From Alphaproteobacteria bacterium (GTDB lineage Bacteria; Pseudomonadota; Alphaproteobacteria; Caulobacterales; Aquidulcibacteraceae), in NCBI GenBank assembly GCA_026400735.1, contig JAPLOL010000092.1, positions 1 through 46,421 on the forward strand: a DNA stretch of 46,421 bases. The letters run 5' to 3'. Under the pieces are notes generated by a model. It searched no databases and was not told the origin of the DNA. It worked only from the letters and a program-made list of their open reading frames with translations. Within the stretch, counting starts at the first letter, position 1. Each line of letters begins with the position of its first letter. This document shows, in pieces, positions 33,599 to 41,792 of the stretch. The translations under genes were made by a program, and so were the position numbers.

Positions 33599-34443
33599 TG
33601 TTGCGCGCACTTTCCGCCGCTGCGGCGCTTATCGTCGCCGGCTTCGGCGTCGCTTGGGCTTCGGCCGAAGCTCGGCATCCAGAGAAGTACGCCTTCTCGT
33701 TCGATAGCCCGCTTGGGTCATACGACATGGCTGCCGTTCAACGCGGCTTCCAGGTCTACAATCAGGTCTGCTCGAACTGTCACTCGATGAACCACCTCGC
33801 GTATCGCCATCTTGGCGAAGAAGGTGGTCCGTTCGCGCTCTACATGGTCCGCAACCATGAAACGGGCGCGATGGAGCCGCATGTCGGCAAGCCTGAGCAC
33901 GGTGGCACATTCGTCGAAGTCACGGACAATCCGTACGTCCGCGCGATCGCGTCGAGCCACATGATCAGCGACATTGATCCGACGTCAGGCCAACCGACCG
34001 ATCGTCCGGGCCGCATCTCGGATCACTTCCGTCGTCCGTTCCCGAACGAGATCGCTGCGCGCGCCTCGAACGGTGGCGCGGCGCCGCCTGATCTCTCAGT
34101 GATTACGTCGGCTCGCCATGGCGGGGCGCAATATGTGCGCTCGCTGTTGATGGGGTTCACGGGCGAAAGCGAAGGTACGCTGCACGACAATCCGTATTTC
34201 CCAGGCGGACGCCTCGCCATGGCGCCGCCGCTCGCCGATGGCGCTGTGCCGTACGCCGATCCGGAAACGCCGCAAACTGTCGAGCAATACGCGACTGACG
34301 TCGCGACGTTCCTGCAATGGTCGGCCGATCCGCACATGGAGCAACGCAAGCGCCTCGGCTTTGTTGTGCTCGCATTCTTGTTCGTTCTCGCGGTCCTGCT
34401 CTACCTCTCGTACAAGCAGGTCTGGCGCGGCGAGAGCCACTAA
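33598..34443 (+). CDS. petC: ubiquinol-cytochrome c reductase, cytochrome c1 subunit
   Basis: A 281-residue membrane-anchored c-type cytochrome. A signal peptide (1-23) is followed by the haem motif CSNCH (Cys58, Cys61, His62). The axial Met is probably Met208 in GGRLAMAPPL. A C-terminal anchor lies at 253-272. It passes electrons from the Rieske protein to soluble or membrane cytochrome c. It is separate from petB (not fused, unlike Bradyrhizobium fbcH), and a strong terminator follows. Confidence 0.97.
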   Translation: MLRALSAAAALIVAGFGVAWASAEARHPEKYAFSFDSPLGSYDMAAVQRGFQVYNQVCSNCHSMNHLAYRHLGEEGGPFALYMVRNHETGAMEPHVGKPEHGGTFVEVTDNPYVRAIASSHMISDIDPTSGQPTDRPGRISDHFRRPFPNEIAARASNGGAAPPDLSVITSARHGGAQYVRSLLMGFTGESEGTLHDNPYFPGGRLAMAPPLADGAVPYADPETPQTVEQYATDVATFLQWSADPHMEQRKRLGFVVLAFLFVLAVLLYLSYKQVWRGESH

Positions 34444-34463
34444 GGCTCAGCAACACTAAACGG

Positions 34464-34490
34464 AAACGCCGGCCTTGAGCCGGCGTTTTT
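34464..34490 (+). terminator. Rho-independent terminator of petABC
   Basis: A 10-bp perfect stem (34464-34473 with 34479-34488), 5-nt loop and a T-rich run (TTTTTGTTTTTT) follow the petC stop by 20 bases. This is a textbook terminator on the plus strand. Confidence 0.93.
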
Positions 34491-34578
34491 GTTTTTTACG
34501 CCGCGCCACGTCTCTGCATCATGCATCCGCACACACCATCACCGGCATCTCCTGCCCAACGACAGGAGAATTCGGGTC

Positions 34579-35499
34579 ATGTCTGCGGCAACTAAGGGGA
34601 AGGGCGCAGCGATTGCTGCTGCGCTCGCATACGTACTGCTTTGGGGTGGCGCGACCGCTTATCTCTATGCAACCGGCGGCGACTGGAGCACCGGCGTTGC
34701 TGTCATCGCGATCTTCGGATTGGGCCTGGGCGGCGTCGCTTGGCTGTTGACGCGCGGCGCCGATGCGCCACGCATTGAGGTCAAACGCCCTGCGGTCGAG
34801 AGCGGCGCGATCATCGTTTACCTCGCGCTCTACGCCGTGCTGTTCCTCGGCTTTGGCATGACATGGGCGCGCCAAGTGCTGCCCGCAGGTCAGCAGCAAG
34901 AGTTGCTGGTGATGGGCTTGAAGCTCGGCGTGCACATCGTATTGCCCGCGCTTCTGCTCATGCTGCTCGGCGCCAAACTTGGACCTATCACGCAGCTTGG
35001 GCTGAGCGGCCGCAAGTTCTGGCGCACGTTCATCGTGCTCGGCCTCGTCATCTTGGCGCTTGTCTGCGTGATCACGCCGAGCCTGAAGCAAATCTCAGGC
35101 ATTCCGCCGACATTCGACACCATGATCTGGGCCGTACCGCTCGGCTTCATCTGGATCACGCTTGAAGCAGGCGCGTGCGAAGAATTTCTCTTTCGTGGAA
35201 TTCTGCAAACGCGGCTCACGTCATGGTGCAACTCTGCTTGGGCGGGCGTCATCGTGACGTCGCTGATCTTTGGACTAGCTCACGCACCAGGTCTCTTCAT
35301 GCGCGGCGGCCCTGACGTCGACGGTTGGAGCACTGATCCGCTTCAGGTGATCGCACACACCATTGCGGTGCTCTCGCCGATCGGGCTCACCTTCGGTCTG
35401 ATCTACGCGCGCACCAAATCGCTGCTATTGGTCATTCTGCTGCACGGCTTGGTCGACGTGCTGCCGAGCCTCGCTGAATTTGTTCAAACCTGGAGATAA
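34579..35499 (+). CDS. CPBP family intramembrane metalloprotease
   Basis: A 306-residue membrane protein of the CPBP/Abi (PF02517) family. The catalytic motif EEFLFRG is preceded by EAGAC. It is followed by SLIFGLAHAPG (His) and LLVILLHGLVDV (second His), in the last of about eight membrane segments. The family includes Rce1-like proteases and bacteriocin-immunity proteins. No bacteriocin gene is visible here, so the role is open. ATG 34579 has AGGAGAA about ten bases upstream. Confidence 0.9.
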   Translation: MSAATKGKGAAIAAALAYVLLWGGATAYLYATGGDWSTGVAVIAIFGLGLGGVAWLLTRGADAPRIEVKRPAVESGAIIVYLALYAVLFLGFGMTWARQVLPAGQQQELLVMGLKLGVHIVLPALLLMLLGAKLGPITQLGLSGRKFWRTFIVLGLVILALVCVITPSLKQISGIPPTFDTMIWAVPLGFIWITLEAGACEEFLFRGILQTRLTSWCNSAWAGVIVTSLIFGLAHAPGLFMRGGPDVDGWSTDPLQVIAHTIAVLSPIGLTFGLIYARTKSLLLVILLHGLVDVLPSLAEFVQTWR

Positions 35500-35510
35500 G
35501 CGCGCAACGA

Positions 35511-35540
35511 AAAGAGGCGCGACTTGCGTCGCGCCTCTTT
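35511..35540. terminator. bidirectional terminator between CPBP and SleB-like genes
   Basis: A 13-bp perfect stem (35511-35523 with 35528-35540) with a TTGC loop, bounded by A-rich and T-rich ends. It lies 11 bases past the CPBP stop and 22 bases beyond the convergent gene's stop, so it can serve both. Confidence 0.85.
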
Positions 35541-35562
35541 CGAGTTCGTCCGTAGATGCTGG

Positions 35563-36522
35563 CTACGGTGCGCTCGCGCTCACACCGGTCGGCGTCACCG
35601 TATCCACCGGCAATGGCCGTGCGACCGGGCCGCCGTTGATCGTTGGCGTGGCGGCTGCGTTTACATCGACAGTGCTCGCCGTTTCGCTCGGGAGCTCCTG
35701 ACGGGCGGCGCTTGCCGGCGCGTATTGGATCACGCCATTCACGCGCCCAGCGCGGGGGCCGCGCCGTTGCGAAGCGGTTTGGCGGCGCTCATTTCCCGGC
35801 AATGCTTGCGCCAGGAATTGCGTCACGTTGATCAACGCCGGCGTGTCGCGAACGCCCGGATCCGGCACATCGGCGTAAAAGATGTGCTGGCCCAACGTTT
35901 GGCGGCCTTGGCCGATGCGCGCCCAGCGCGGTCGCACGCCGCGCGTGTGATAAAAGAGGGCGCCGCCTGTGGGATCAATGGATTGGCCGCTTAGAACTTC
36001 GCGCGAGACACGCTCTGCAACGATCCATTCTGGATCGGTGGCGATGCTCGAAGGGTCGCGCGCCAGATTTTGCACAATGCGGCGGTTCGGGTCATTGCGA
36101 TTCCATACGGAGAACTGCTTCGGCGAGAGGATCACTGTCGAGAGATCTTCGCCAAACCGCGGACCGATGCGGTTGACCATGACGTGCGCAACGGCGCGCA
36201 TGCCGCCTTCACCTTCGCTGCGTGCTTCGCCCCAAACGGTGGCGGCTAGCAAGCGCACTTCATCTTCGTTGAGCACGCGAGGCTCTTCCGTGGACAGTGT
36301 AGTTCCTGAGGGTTCCGCAGGAACGAAACCGATGATCGGCCGTTCACCGCTCACAACAGCCGCGAGCGCGTCCGGATAAAGGGCGAAGTTCATGGCGGCA
36401 GCGAGGACGAGAACGCCGCCCGCACCGAGTGCGTGCAGCGAATGTTTCATCGAGTGCGCCTTCGCGCGGGCTCGAGCATTTTTCTTGTTCGAACGGGTAA
36501 GTCCGATCCAGCGAGCAGCCAT
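35563..36522 (-). CDS. cell wall hydrolase, SleB family
   Basis: A 319-residue protein. A membrane segment near 29-52 is followed by a hydrolase domain at about 85-205. This contains RLLAATVWGEARSEGEGGMRAVAHVMVNR (in part at 88-116), with the predicted catalytic Glu in WGEAR, as well as FSVWN and GALFYHTRGVRPRW. SleB/CwlJ-type enzymes cleave peptidoglycan, and in proteobacteria serve in wall remodelling. A low-complexity Pro/Thr/Ala tail follows. ATG 36522 is preferred; ATG 36450 is an alternative that begins nearer the anchor. It is convergent with CPBP. Confidence 0.85.
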   Translation of the reverse strand: MAARWIGLTRSNKKNARARAKAHSMKHSLHALGAGGVLVLAAAMNFALYPDALAAVVSGERPIIGFVPAEPSGTTLSTEEPRVLNEDEVRLLAATVWGEARSEGEGGMRAVAHVMVNRIGPRFGEDLSTVILSPKQFSVWNRNDPNRRIVQNLARDPSSIATDPEWIVAERVSREVLSGQSIDPTGGALFYHTRGVRPRWARIGQGRQTLGQHIFYADVPDPGVRDTPALINVTQFLAQALPGNERRQTASQRRGPRAGRVNGVIQYAPASAARQELPSETASTVDVNAAATPTINGGPVARPLPVDTVTPTGVSASAP

Positions 36523-36886
36523 CGTGGTCTCTCTACAGCGCGCGGCGCGCCAAACGCGCCGTGGTTGAAAAAAATCAAGTTGGTGTGGACCCGCTCGCAG
36601 CACGTGCGGACACAAGGCGTGTTCTACGTGCTCACAAGGCGAGAATTGGGCGCAGCGCTGACGAATACAGTCAAAACGCCCCGACTTTCCTTGCTTTTCT
36701 GTCAGAACTATCCGTTCGACATAGGCTGACAAGCATTGTTCCTTACGAGACGTATAGGAAAGCGCGTCTTTGCTTGCGGTCAGAGTCTCGTTTCTAGCAC
36801 GCCAAATGCGCGCCTAGCGCGCGTTGAACGCGCCGCGATCGCGCAGCTAATTGCGTGTGGTTCGCAACAAGCGTATGGCCGGTTCC
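36523..36886. other. 364-bp divergent intergenic region
   Basis: No convincing gene is seen. The region is more AT-rich between 36665 and 36790 than its surroundings. On the minus strand TTGTCA (complement of 36727-36732) and TAGTTC (complement of 36705-36710) at 16-bp spacing could be a weak promoter for the SleB-like gene. A short inverted repeat, GGCGCG-CCAAA-CGCGCC (36544-36560), is nearby. It probably holds promoters for both flanking genes. Confidence 0.4.
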
Positions 36887-37624
36887 ATGAAAATCCTTCT
36901 GCCTCTGGCGCTTGCGCTCACGCTTACGGCCGCTGCCTGCGGACAGCGTGAGCCCGAACACAACATGACGCCCGTCGCGACACCGAATGCCGCGAGCGAG
37001 GATGCTGACTTCGCGATGCGCCTTGTGCTGATCGAAGGCCATTTGCAGGTCGGCCGAGAGTTGATCGAGGCCGGGCAGACGCAAAATTCGCTCCCGCACT
37101 TCGGGCACCCGGTGCGGGAACTCTATAGCGACATGATCCCCGTCATCGTTCACCGCGGCGGCGCACAATTCGACCGTGACCTGATCGAACTTGAGGGCCT
37201 CGCTGCGCGCGAGAATAATTCAGAGACCTTCCGCACCGCGTTCGATGCGGCGCTCGCAAAGGTGCATGCGGCGCGCGATCTGATACCGGCGGAGAAATGG
37301 GCCGATGATCAATTCGTTCTTGGTCTAGTGGCCGACACTGCAAACGTCGCCAGCCAAGAATATCGCCACGCGCTCGTTGGCGGGCGCATTGATAGCTTGA
37401 TCGAATATCACGACGCACGCGGCTTCATCTTCCGCCTGAACGACATTCTCAATGCACATCAGAGCACCGACCCGCGCCTTACGCAGGCTGCTGCGATTGT
37501 CGCTGAACTCCGCGCCTTCGTTGAGCCTCTGAACCCGCCGAACCCGCCGCGCGCAACCGACGTACAGTTTGAAGAAAAGGCCGCAGCGCTCCGCGCGCTT
37601 GTTGGAGCCGCGCCGGCGCAATGA
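36887..37624 (+). CDS. hypothetical lipoprotein
   Basis: A 245-residue predicted lipoprotein with lipobox TAAAC (Cys18). The mature part is almost wholly helical (AMRLVLIEGHLQVGRELIEAG, DFDAALAKVHAARDLI-type helices). It has a Pro-rich NPPNPPRA linker close to the C-terminus. No family recognised. It is coupled by ATGA to the membrane protein downstream, so the two probably act together at the inner membrane and periplasm. Confidence 0.75.
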   Translation: MKILLPLALALTLTAAACGQREPEHNMTPVATPNAASEDADFAMRLVLIEGHLQVGRELIEAGQTQNSLPHFGHPVRELYSDMIPVIVHRGGAQFDRDLIELEGLAARENNSETFRTAFDAALAKVHAARDLIPAEKWADDQFVLGLVADTANVASQEYRHALVGGRIDSLIEYHDARGFIFRLNDILNAHQSTDPRLTQAAAIVAELRAFVEPLNPPNPPRATDVQFEEKAAALRALVGAAPAQ

Positions 37625-38154
37625 ACCCGTACAGCGATTTTAGCGTCCCGTGGTTCGATGCGTTCTTACTGTGGCTGAGCGCAACCGACTTGCGGGAGTT
37701 TTTCTATCGCTTCGAGGATTTCGACTGGCTCTTCGTTTTCGCTCACGTCGCTTCGGCTGCCGTATTACTGGGCTCAATCCTGATCGTTGATCTGCGGATC
37801 ATTGGTGTGATGCGGGAGATCAGTCTTCGCAAGCTCGCTAGACTCGCTTTGCCGTGGTCCATTGGTGGCGCGATCATCGCGCTGCTCAGCGGCTCGGTGC
37901 TCTTGCTGTTCGATCCGATCGCCGTTGGCGTTCACACGTACTTCCTGCCGAAGATGGGGCTGATCCTGCTCGGCCTGCTCAACGCAATCGCATTTCACCG
38001 CCTCTACAATCTGGATGTCGCCGAAACGCCGTCAGCGCGCACGCGCTTGGCCGGCGTGCTCTCGATCGCCTTGTGGGCCGGCGTATTCCTCTGCGCCTCG
38101 CTCAACGGCACGGAGCGCATTTCCAGCACCAGCCACGCTGAACTGACGCATTAA
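37621..38154 (+). CDS. DUF6644-like membrane protein
   Basis: A 177-residue inner-membrane protein with four membrane segments (about 37-57, 78-98, 103-122 and 147-163). FAHVASAAVLLGSILIVDLRIIG, with a His in the first helix and a LRxxG turn, resembles the DUF6644/DUF2214 type, and the buried His residues could bind haem. That is inference only. ATGA overlap with the lipoprotein upstream shows translational coupling; a terminator follows at once. Confidence 0.75.
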   Translation: MNPYSDFSVPWFDAFLLWLSATDLREFFYRFEDFDWLFVFAHVASAAVLLGSILIVDLRIIGVMREISLRKLARLALPWSIGGAIIALLSGSVLLLFDPIAVGVHTYFLPKMGLILLGLLNAIAFHRLYNLDVAETPSARTRLAGVLSIALWAGVFLCASLNGTERISSTSHAELTH

Positions 38155-38155
38155 A

Positions 38156-38181
38156 AAAGCCCCGGCCGGAGCCGGGGCTTT
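38156..38181. terminator. bidirectional terminator between convergent units
   Basis: An 11-bp perfect stem (38156-38166 with 38171-38181) with a CGGA loop, flanked by an A-run on the left and TTT on the right. It is placed directly after the membrane-protein stop and 23 bases beyond the ClpP-like stop. Confidence 0.88.
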
Positions 38182-38203
38182 CAATTCGATCAAATCGAAG
38201 GTC

Positions 38204-38818
38204 TCAACGAATTTCGTTTTGGCTCTTCACGATTTTGCCGACGAGACCGTAGGCTTTCGCTTCTTCGGCCAACATCCAATAATCGCGATCGACGTCGCGC
38301 TTGATTTTGTCGGCGGGCTGGCCCGTCGCGTTGGCGAAGATCTGGTTCAGACGCTCGCGCATACGCAGGATTTCGCGCGCCTGGATTTCAACGTCTGACG
38401 CCATGCCGCCGACGCCGCCGCGCGGTTCATGAAGCAGGAAGCGCGTGTTCGGCAGGCAATAGCGGTTCTCGCGTTCAGCGGCGCAATAGATGAGCGCGCC
38501 GGCGCTCGCGACCCAGCCGGTGCCAAGCATGCGGACAGGCGCGTTGATGAACTTGATCACGTCGTGGATCATGTCACCGCTCTCGACGTGACCGCCGGGC
38601 GAAGAGATCACGAATGTGATCGGCTCTGCATTCTGCGCAGAGAGAGCGAACAAGCGCTCGGTCACGCGGCGCGCTTGGATATCGTTCACTTCGCCGGTCA
38701 GCATCACGACCCGTGCTTCGAACAGCGCCTTCTCAATGACGTCAGGGGCATTGCGGCCGTCCGCCGGGTTTTTGTCTTTGTCGTCTTCGTCGTCGAGGCG
38801 GGTGATCGAACCGATCAT
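38204..38818 (-). CDS. ClpP-like ATP-dependent protease subunit
   Basis: A 204-residue ClpP-fold serine protease. The catalytic triad is intact: Ser106 (VASAGALI), His130 (FLLHEP) and Asp179 (VDRDYW). ISSPGGHVESGDMIHDVIKFI fits the substrate-binding strand. The N-terminus (1-30) is acidic and differs from the hydrophobic axial loop of canonical ClpP, and the usual Met in ASMGA is Ala. No clpX, clpA or tig is adjacent, so this is probably a second ClpP paralogue. ATG 38818 has AGGAG eight bases upstream; the longer frame lies in the divergent promoter region. Confidence 0.88.
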   Translation of the reverse strand: MIGSITRLDDEDDKDKNPADGRNAPDVIEKALFEARVVMLTGEVNDIQARRVTERLFALSAQNAEPITFVISSPGGHVESGDMIHDVIKFINAPVRMLGTGWVASAGALIYCAAERENRYCLPNTRFLLHEPRGGVGGMASDVEIQAREILRMRERLNQIFANATGQPADKIKRDVDRDYWMLAEEAKAYGLVGKIVKSQNEIR

Positions 38819-39029
38819 TTCGTGGCTCCTGTTGTGGACGAACAGGTAGGCGGGTTCGCGGGGTTTTCCAACCGCTTCCCTGGCGGCGCTGCGCAGTGGG
38901 CGCACATCGTTGCGGCAAGCGAAGGAAAGCAGGTGGTTTTCCACAGCATGGGGTACGGGAGCGGTCTGTCGCAAACACTCCCGCGCTGTGAAACCAGCGC
39001 TATAACGCGTCCAAGGGGGACACGACCCA

Positions 39030-40991
39030 ATGCTGGACAAAGAGCTCACCTTTCGCGGCCTCATCCTTGGCGCGATCATCGCCGCCGTCTTCACGGCGGC
39101 GAATGTTTATCTGGGACTGAAGGTTGGCTTGACGATCGCGTCGTCGATCCCGGCGGCCGTCATCTCGATGGGCATTCTGCGCGCGTTCAAGACCGGCAAC
39201 ATCCGTGAGAACAATATCGTGCAAACCGTCGCCTCCGCCGGCGGCACGTTGTCTTCGATCGTGTTCGTGCTGCCGGGCTTGGTGATGCTTGGCTATTGGA
39301 ACGGGTTTCCGTTCTGGGCGACGTTCCTGGTTTGCACACTTGGCGGCTTTTTGGGCGTGATGTTCTCGATCCCGCTGCGCCGCGCGCTGGTGGTGAACAC
39401 GCCGCTGCCGTTTCCGGAAGGCGTCGCTGCGGCGGAAGTGCTGAAGGTTGGCGCGCATGGCGATGAAGCTTCGCCCAATGCGCTGGAGCGCGAGAAGGGG
39501 CCGCTGATTGTGCTGTGGGCCGCGCTCGTTGCGGCGTTCATGCAGATCGTGACGTTTACGGGCGCTGCTGCGGCGACGCTGACGAAAACATTTCGCACTG
39601 GGGTTTATGCAGCGACTGGCGTCGATTTTGGCTTCTCGCTGGCGTTGCTCGGCGCGGGGCATTTGGTTGGTTTGTCGGTTGGCATTGCACAGCTCATCGG
39701 CGTGCTGATTTGCTGGGCGGTGTTTGTGCCGATGTGGACGCACGTCGACCCCGGCGGCGATGTTGCGGCGGTGGTCACCGAGACATGGCGGCGTGTGCGC
39801 TTTGTGGGCGCGGGCGCGATTGGCGTTGCGGCGATCTGGAGTTTGATCAAGCTGGTGAAGCCGGTGATCGACGGCATGATCGCGACCGCGCAAGCGAACA
39901 AAGCGCGCGGCAGCGCCAGTGGCGCTTACGAAGATCGCGATATTCCGAGCCTTATGATTGTGGGGATCAGTGCGCTGTCGCTCGCAGGCGTCGGGTGGTT
40001 GCTGTGGGATTTCATGCAAGGCACGCCGCTGGCTGCGATGTCGCCGGTGCTGATCGGCGGCGGCTTGATCTACGTGGTGGTTGTCGGATTTTTTGTGGCG
40101 ACGGTGGCGGGCTATATGGCGGCGCTGATTGGCGCTTCGAACAGTCCGGTCTCAGGCATTGGTATTCTTGCCACCGTGATCGGGGCGTATTTGCTCTCGC
40201 TCTTTGTTGCGCCAAGCCTTGGTGTTGGGGCGACGCAGGCGCTGGTGGCGTTCGCGCTGTTTTCGGTGTCGATCGTGTTCACGGTGGCGACGATCTCGAA
40301 TGACAACTTGCAGGATTTGAAGACCGGGCAATTGGTCGGCGCTTCGCCGTGGAAGCAGCAGGTGGCTTTGCTGGTTGGCGTGGTGGCGGGCTCGATCGTC
40401 ATTCCGCTCATTCTGAATGTGCTGAACCATTCATACGGATTTCCGGGCGACCCTAATCGCGATGCGGTGATGGCTGAGCCGCTGAACGCGCCGCAAGCGA
40501 CGCTGATTTCGACGATTGCTTTGGGCGTCCTCAACGCCAACCTGGATTGGTTCACCATTGGCATCGGCGCTGGCCTTGGCGTTGCGCTTTGTGTTCTGGA
40601 TGAAATTCTCGGTGCGTTGAAGCTGATGCGTCTGCCGCCTTTGGCGGTTGGCATTGGTATTTATCTGCCGATGTCGTCGACCATTGCCGTGACGTTCGGC
40701 GCGATCACGGGCTGGTTCTATGAACGCGCGGCGAATAAGAGCCCCAACGCGGAGATGCTGAAGCGCTTTGGTGTGCTGATGGCGTCGGGGCTTATCGTCG
40801 GCGAGAGTATGCTGGGCGTGTTGAACGCGGCAGTGGTGGCGGCCACCGAGAACGACGCGCCGTTCCGGCTGCCGTTCTTCGGCGAAGGCTTTGCGCCGAT
40901 TGCCGAGATCATCGCGGTGGTGATGTTCGTGGTGCTTACGTTCGGGCTTTATCGCTGGGTGTGGGCGCAAACGAAGTCGCGCGCCAAGTAA
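39030..40991 (+). CDS. OPT family oligopeptide transporter
   Basis: A 653-residue inner-membrane transporter with about 15-16 membrane segments. The N-terminal ELTFRGLILGAIIAAVFTAANVYLGLKVG and the segment NTPLPFPEGVAAAEVL are signatures of the OPT superfamily's bacterial branch. It carries a characteristic second-half SNDNLQDLKTGQLVGASPWKQQ. Family members import peptides or metal-chelate complexes driven by protons. The substrate here is unknown. The TIR gene starts 3 bp after its stop. Confidence 0.93.
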   Translation: MLDKELTFRGLILGAIIAAVFTAANVYLGLKVGLTIASSIPAAVISMGILRAFKTGNIRENNIVQTVASAGGTLSSIVFVLPGLVMLGYWNGFPFWATFLVCTLGGFLGVMFSIPLRRALVVNTPLPFPEGVAAAEVLKVGAHGDEASPNALEREKGPLIVLWAALVAAFMQIVTFTGAAAATLTKTFRTGVYAATGVDFGFSLALLGAGHLVGLSVGIAQLIGVLICWAVFVPMWTHVDPGGDVAAVVTETWRRVRFVGAGAIGVAAIWSLIKLVKPVIDGMIATAQANKARGSASGAYEDRDIPSLMIVGISALSLAGVGWLLWDFMQGTPLAAMSPVLIGGGLIYVVVVGFFVATVAGYMAALIGASNSPVSGIGILATVIGAYLLSLFVAPSLGVGATQALVAFALFSVSIVFTVATISNDNLQDLKTGQLVGASPWKQQVALLVGVVAGSIVIPLILNVLNHSYGFPGDPNRDAVMAEPLNAPQATLISTIALGVLNANLDWFTIGIGAGLGVALCVLDEILGALKLMRLPPLAVGIGIYLPMSSTIAVTFGAITGWFYERAANKSPNAEMLKRFGVLMASGLIVGESMLGVLNAAVVAATENDAPFRLPFFGEGFAPIAEIIAVVMFVVLTFGLYRWVWAQTKSRAK

Positions 40992-40994
40992 CGC

Positions 40995-41792
40995 ATGAGC
41001 GACGTCTTCATCTCGTATAAGCGCGAGGACAAAGCTCGCGTTGAGGCGCTCTACACGCTGCTGCTCGACCTCGACGTGCCGGTGTGGTTCGACGCCGGTA
41101 TCGAAGTGGGCGTGGAGTGGGAGAGCCGTATTCTCGAACAGATCGAGACGGCCAAGGCTGTGATCGTGTGTTGGAGCTTTGCTGCGGTGTCCTCGCATTG
41201 GGTGGCGCGCGAGGCGAAGATTGGATTGGATCGTGGGATACTGGTGCCGGTGACGATCCATCCCTGCGCGCTGGTATCGCCGTTCGATGCGCTGCAATCG
41301 GCCGATCTCACGCGCTGGGATGGTACGCCGGACGACGCAGAGATTCAGAAGGTGTTGCTACGCCTTGGCCTTTTGCTCGGCAAAAAGAACATCGCCCGCA
41401 ACGCACGCTTGCGCGGCGGTGGTCAGAAGGAAGCGATGGTCGATTTGATGCGCTCGTTGCTCGTCGACCGAGCGCTTACCGGCGGGACGCCCCTTACTTA
41501 TAAAGAAGCCGAAGAGGCCCTTCGTTCCGCCGCGCGCGAGGAAGACTTGCACATTGGTGAGTTCGACCAACACTCACTCTGGGGCGCACTCGATGCGATC
41601 GCGGAGCAATGCCGCCGTCGCCGCGAACCGCCTCTCGATGTGCTCGTCGTCAGCAAGGACACTGGCCGCCCAGGTCGCGGGTATTGGCAAAAGCACGCTT
41701 TCCTGCCGGGCGATGGCGATGAGTTGGAGAAGCAGGTCTTCGAGCGTCACCTTGCAGCGGTGCGCGCTTCGGATTGGAGCAGGGACGTTTAG
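40995..41792 (+). CDS. TIR domain-containing protein
   Basis: A 265-residue cytosolic protein. Residues 1-115 are a TIR domain: DVFISYKRED (3-12), DVPVWFDAGIEVG, ILEQIETAKAVIVCWS and SSHWVAREAKIGLDRG. Glu73 occupies the position of the catalytic Glu of TIR NADases. A linker around 125-165 leads to a C-terminal domain (about 165-260) with GEFDQHSLWGALDAIAEQC, then EPPLDVLVVSKDTGRPG and GYWQKH. I recall the latter pattern from uncharacterised bacterial proteins but know no name. It is placed 3 bp after OPT, without a good ribosome site, and overlaps the P450 stop. Confidence 0.9.
   Translation: MSDVFISYKREDKARVEALYTLLLDLDVPVWFDAGIEVGVEWESRILEQIETAKAVIVCWSFAAVSSHWVAREAKIGLDRGILVPVTIHPCALVSPFDALQSADLTRWDGTPDDAEIQKVLLRLGLLLGKKNIARNARLRGGGQKEAMVDLMRSLLVDRALTGGTPLTYKEAEEALRSAAREEDLHIGEFDQHSLWGALDAIAEQCRRRREPPLDVLVVSKDTGRPGRGYWQKHAFLPGDGDELEKQVFERHLAAVRASDWSRDV

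Noticed and set aside
38937-38945. DnaA-box-like TTTTCCACA, and a similar inverted box near 31029-31037, in the region of the skew switch
   Set aside because: They are single, isolated 9-mers, one of them inside trmL. No cluster, AT-rich unwinding region or origin genes are seen, so I do not call an origin.
38819-39094. Extended N-terminus of the ClpP-like protein
   Set aside because: It lies in the divergent promoter region and its translation is unlike ClpP; ATG 38818 has a good ribosome site.
39000-40019. Open frame on the minus strand inside the OPT gene
   Set aside because: Arg/His/Gln-rich shadow with no start context or motif; the plus-strand OPT reading is unambiguous.
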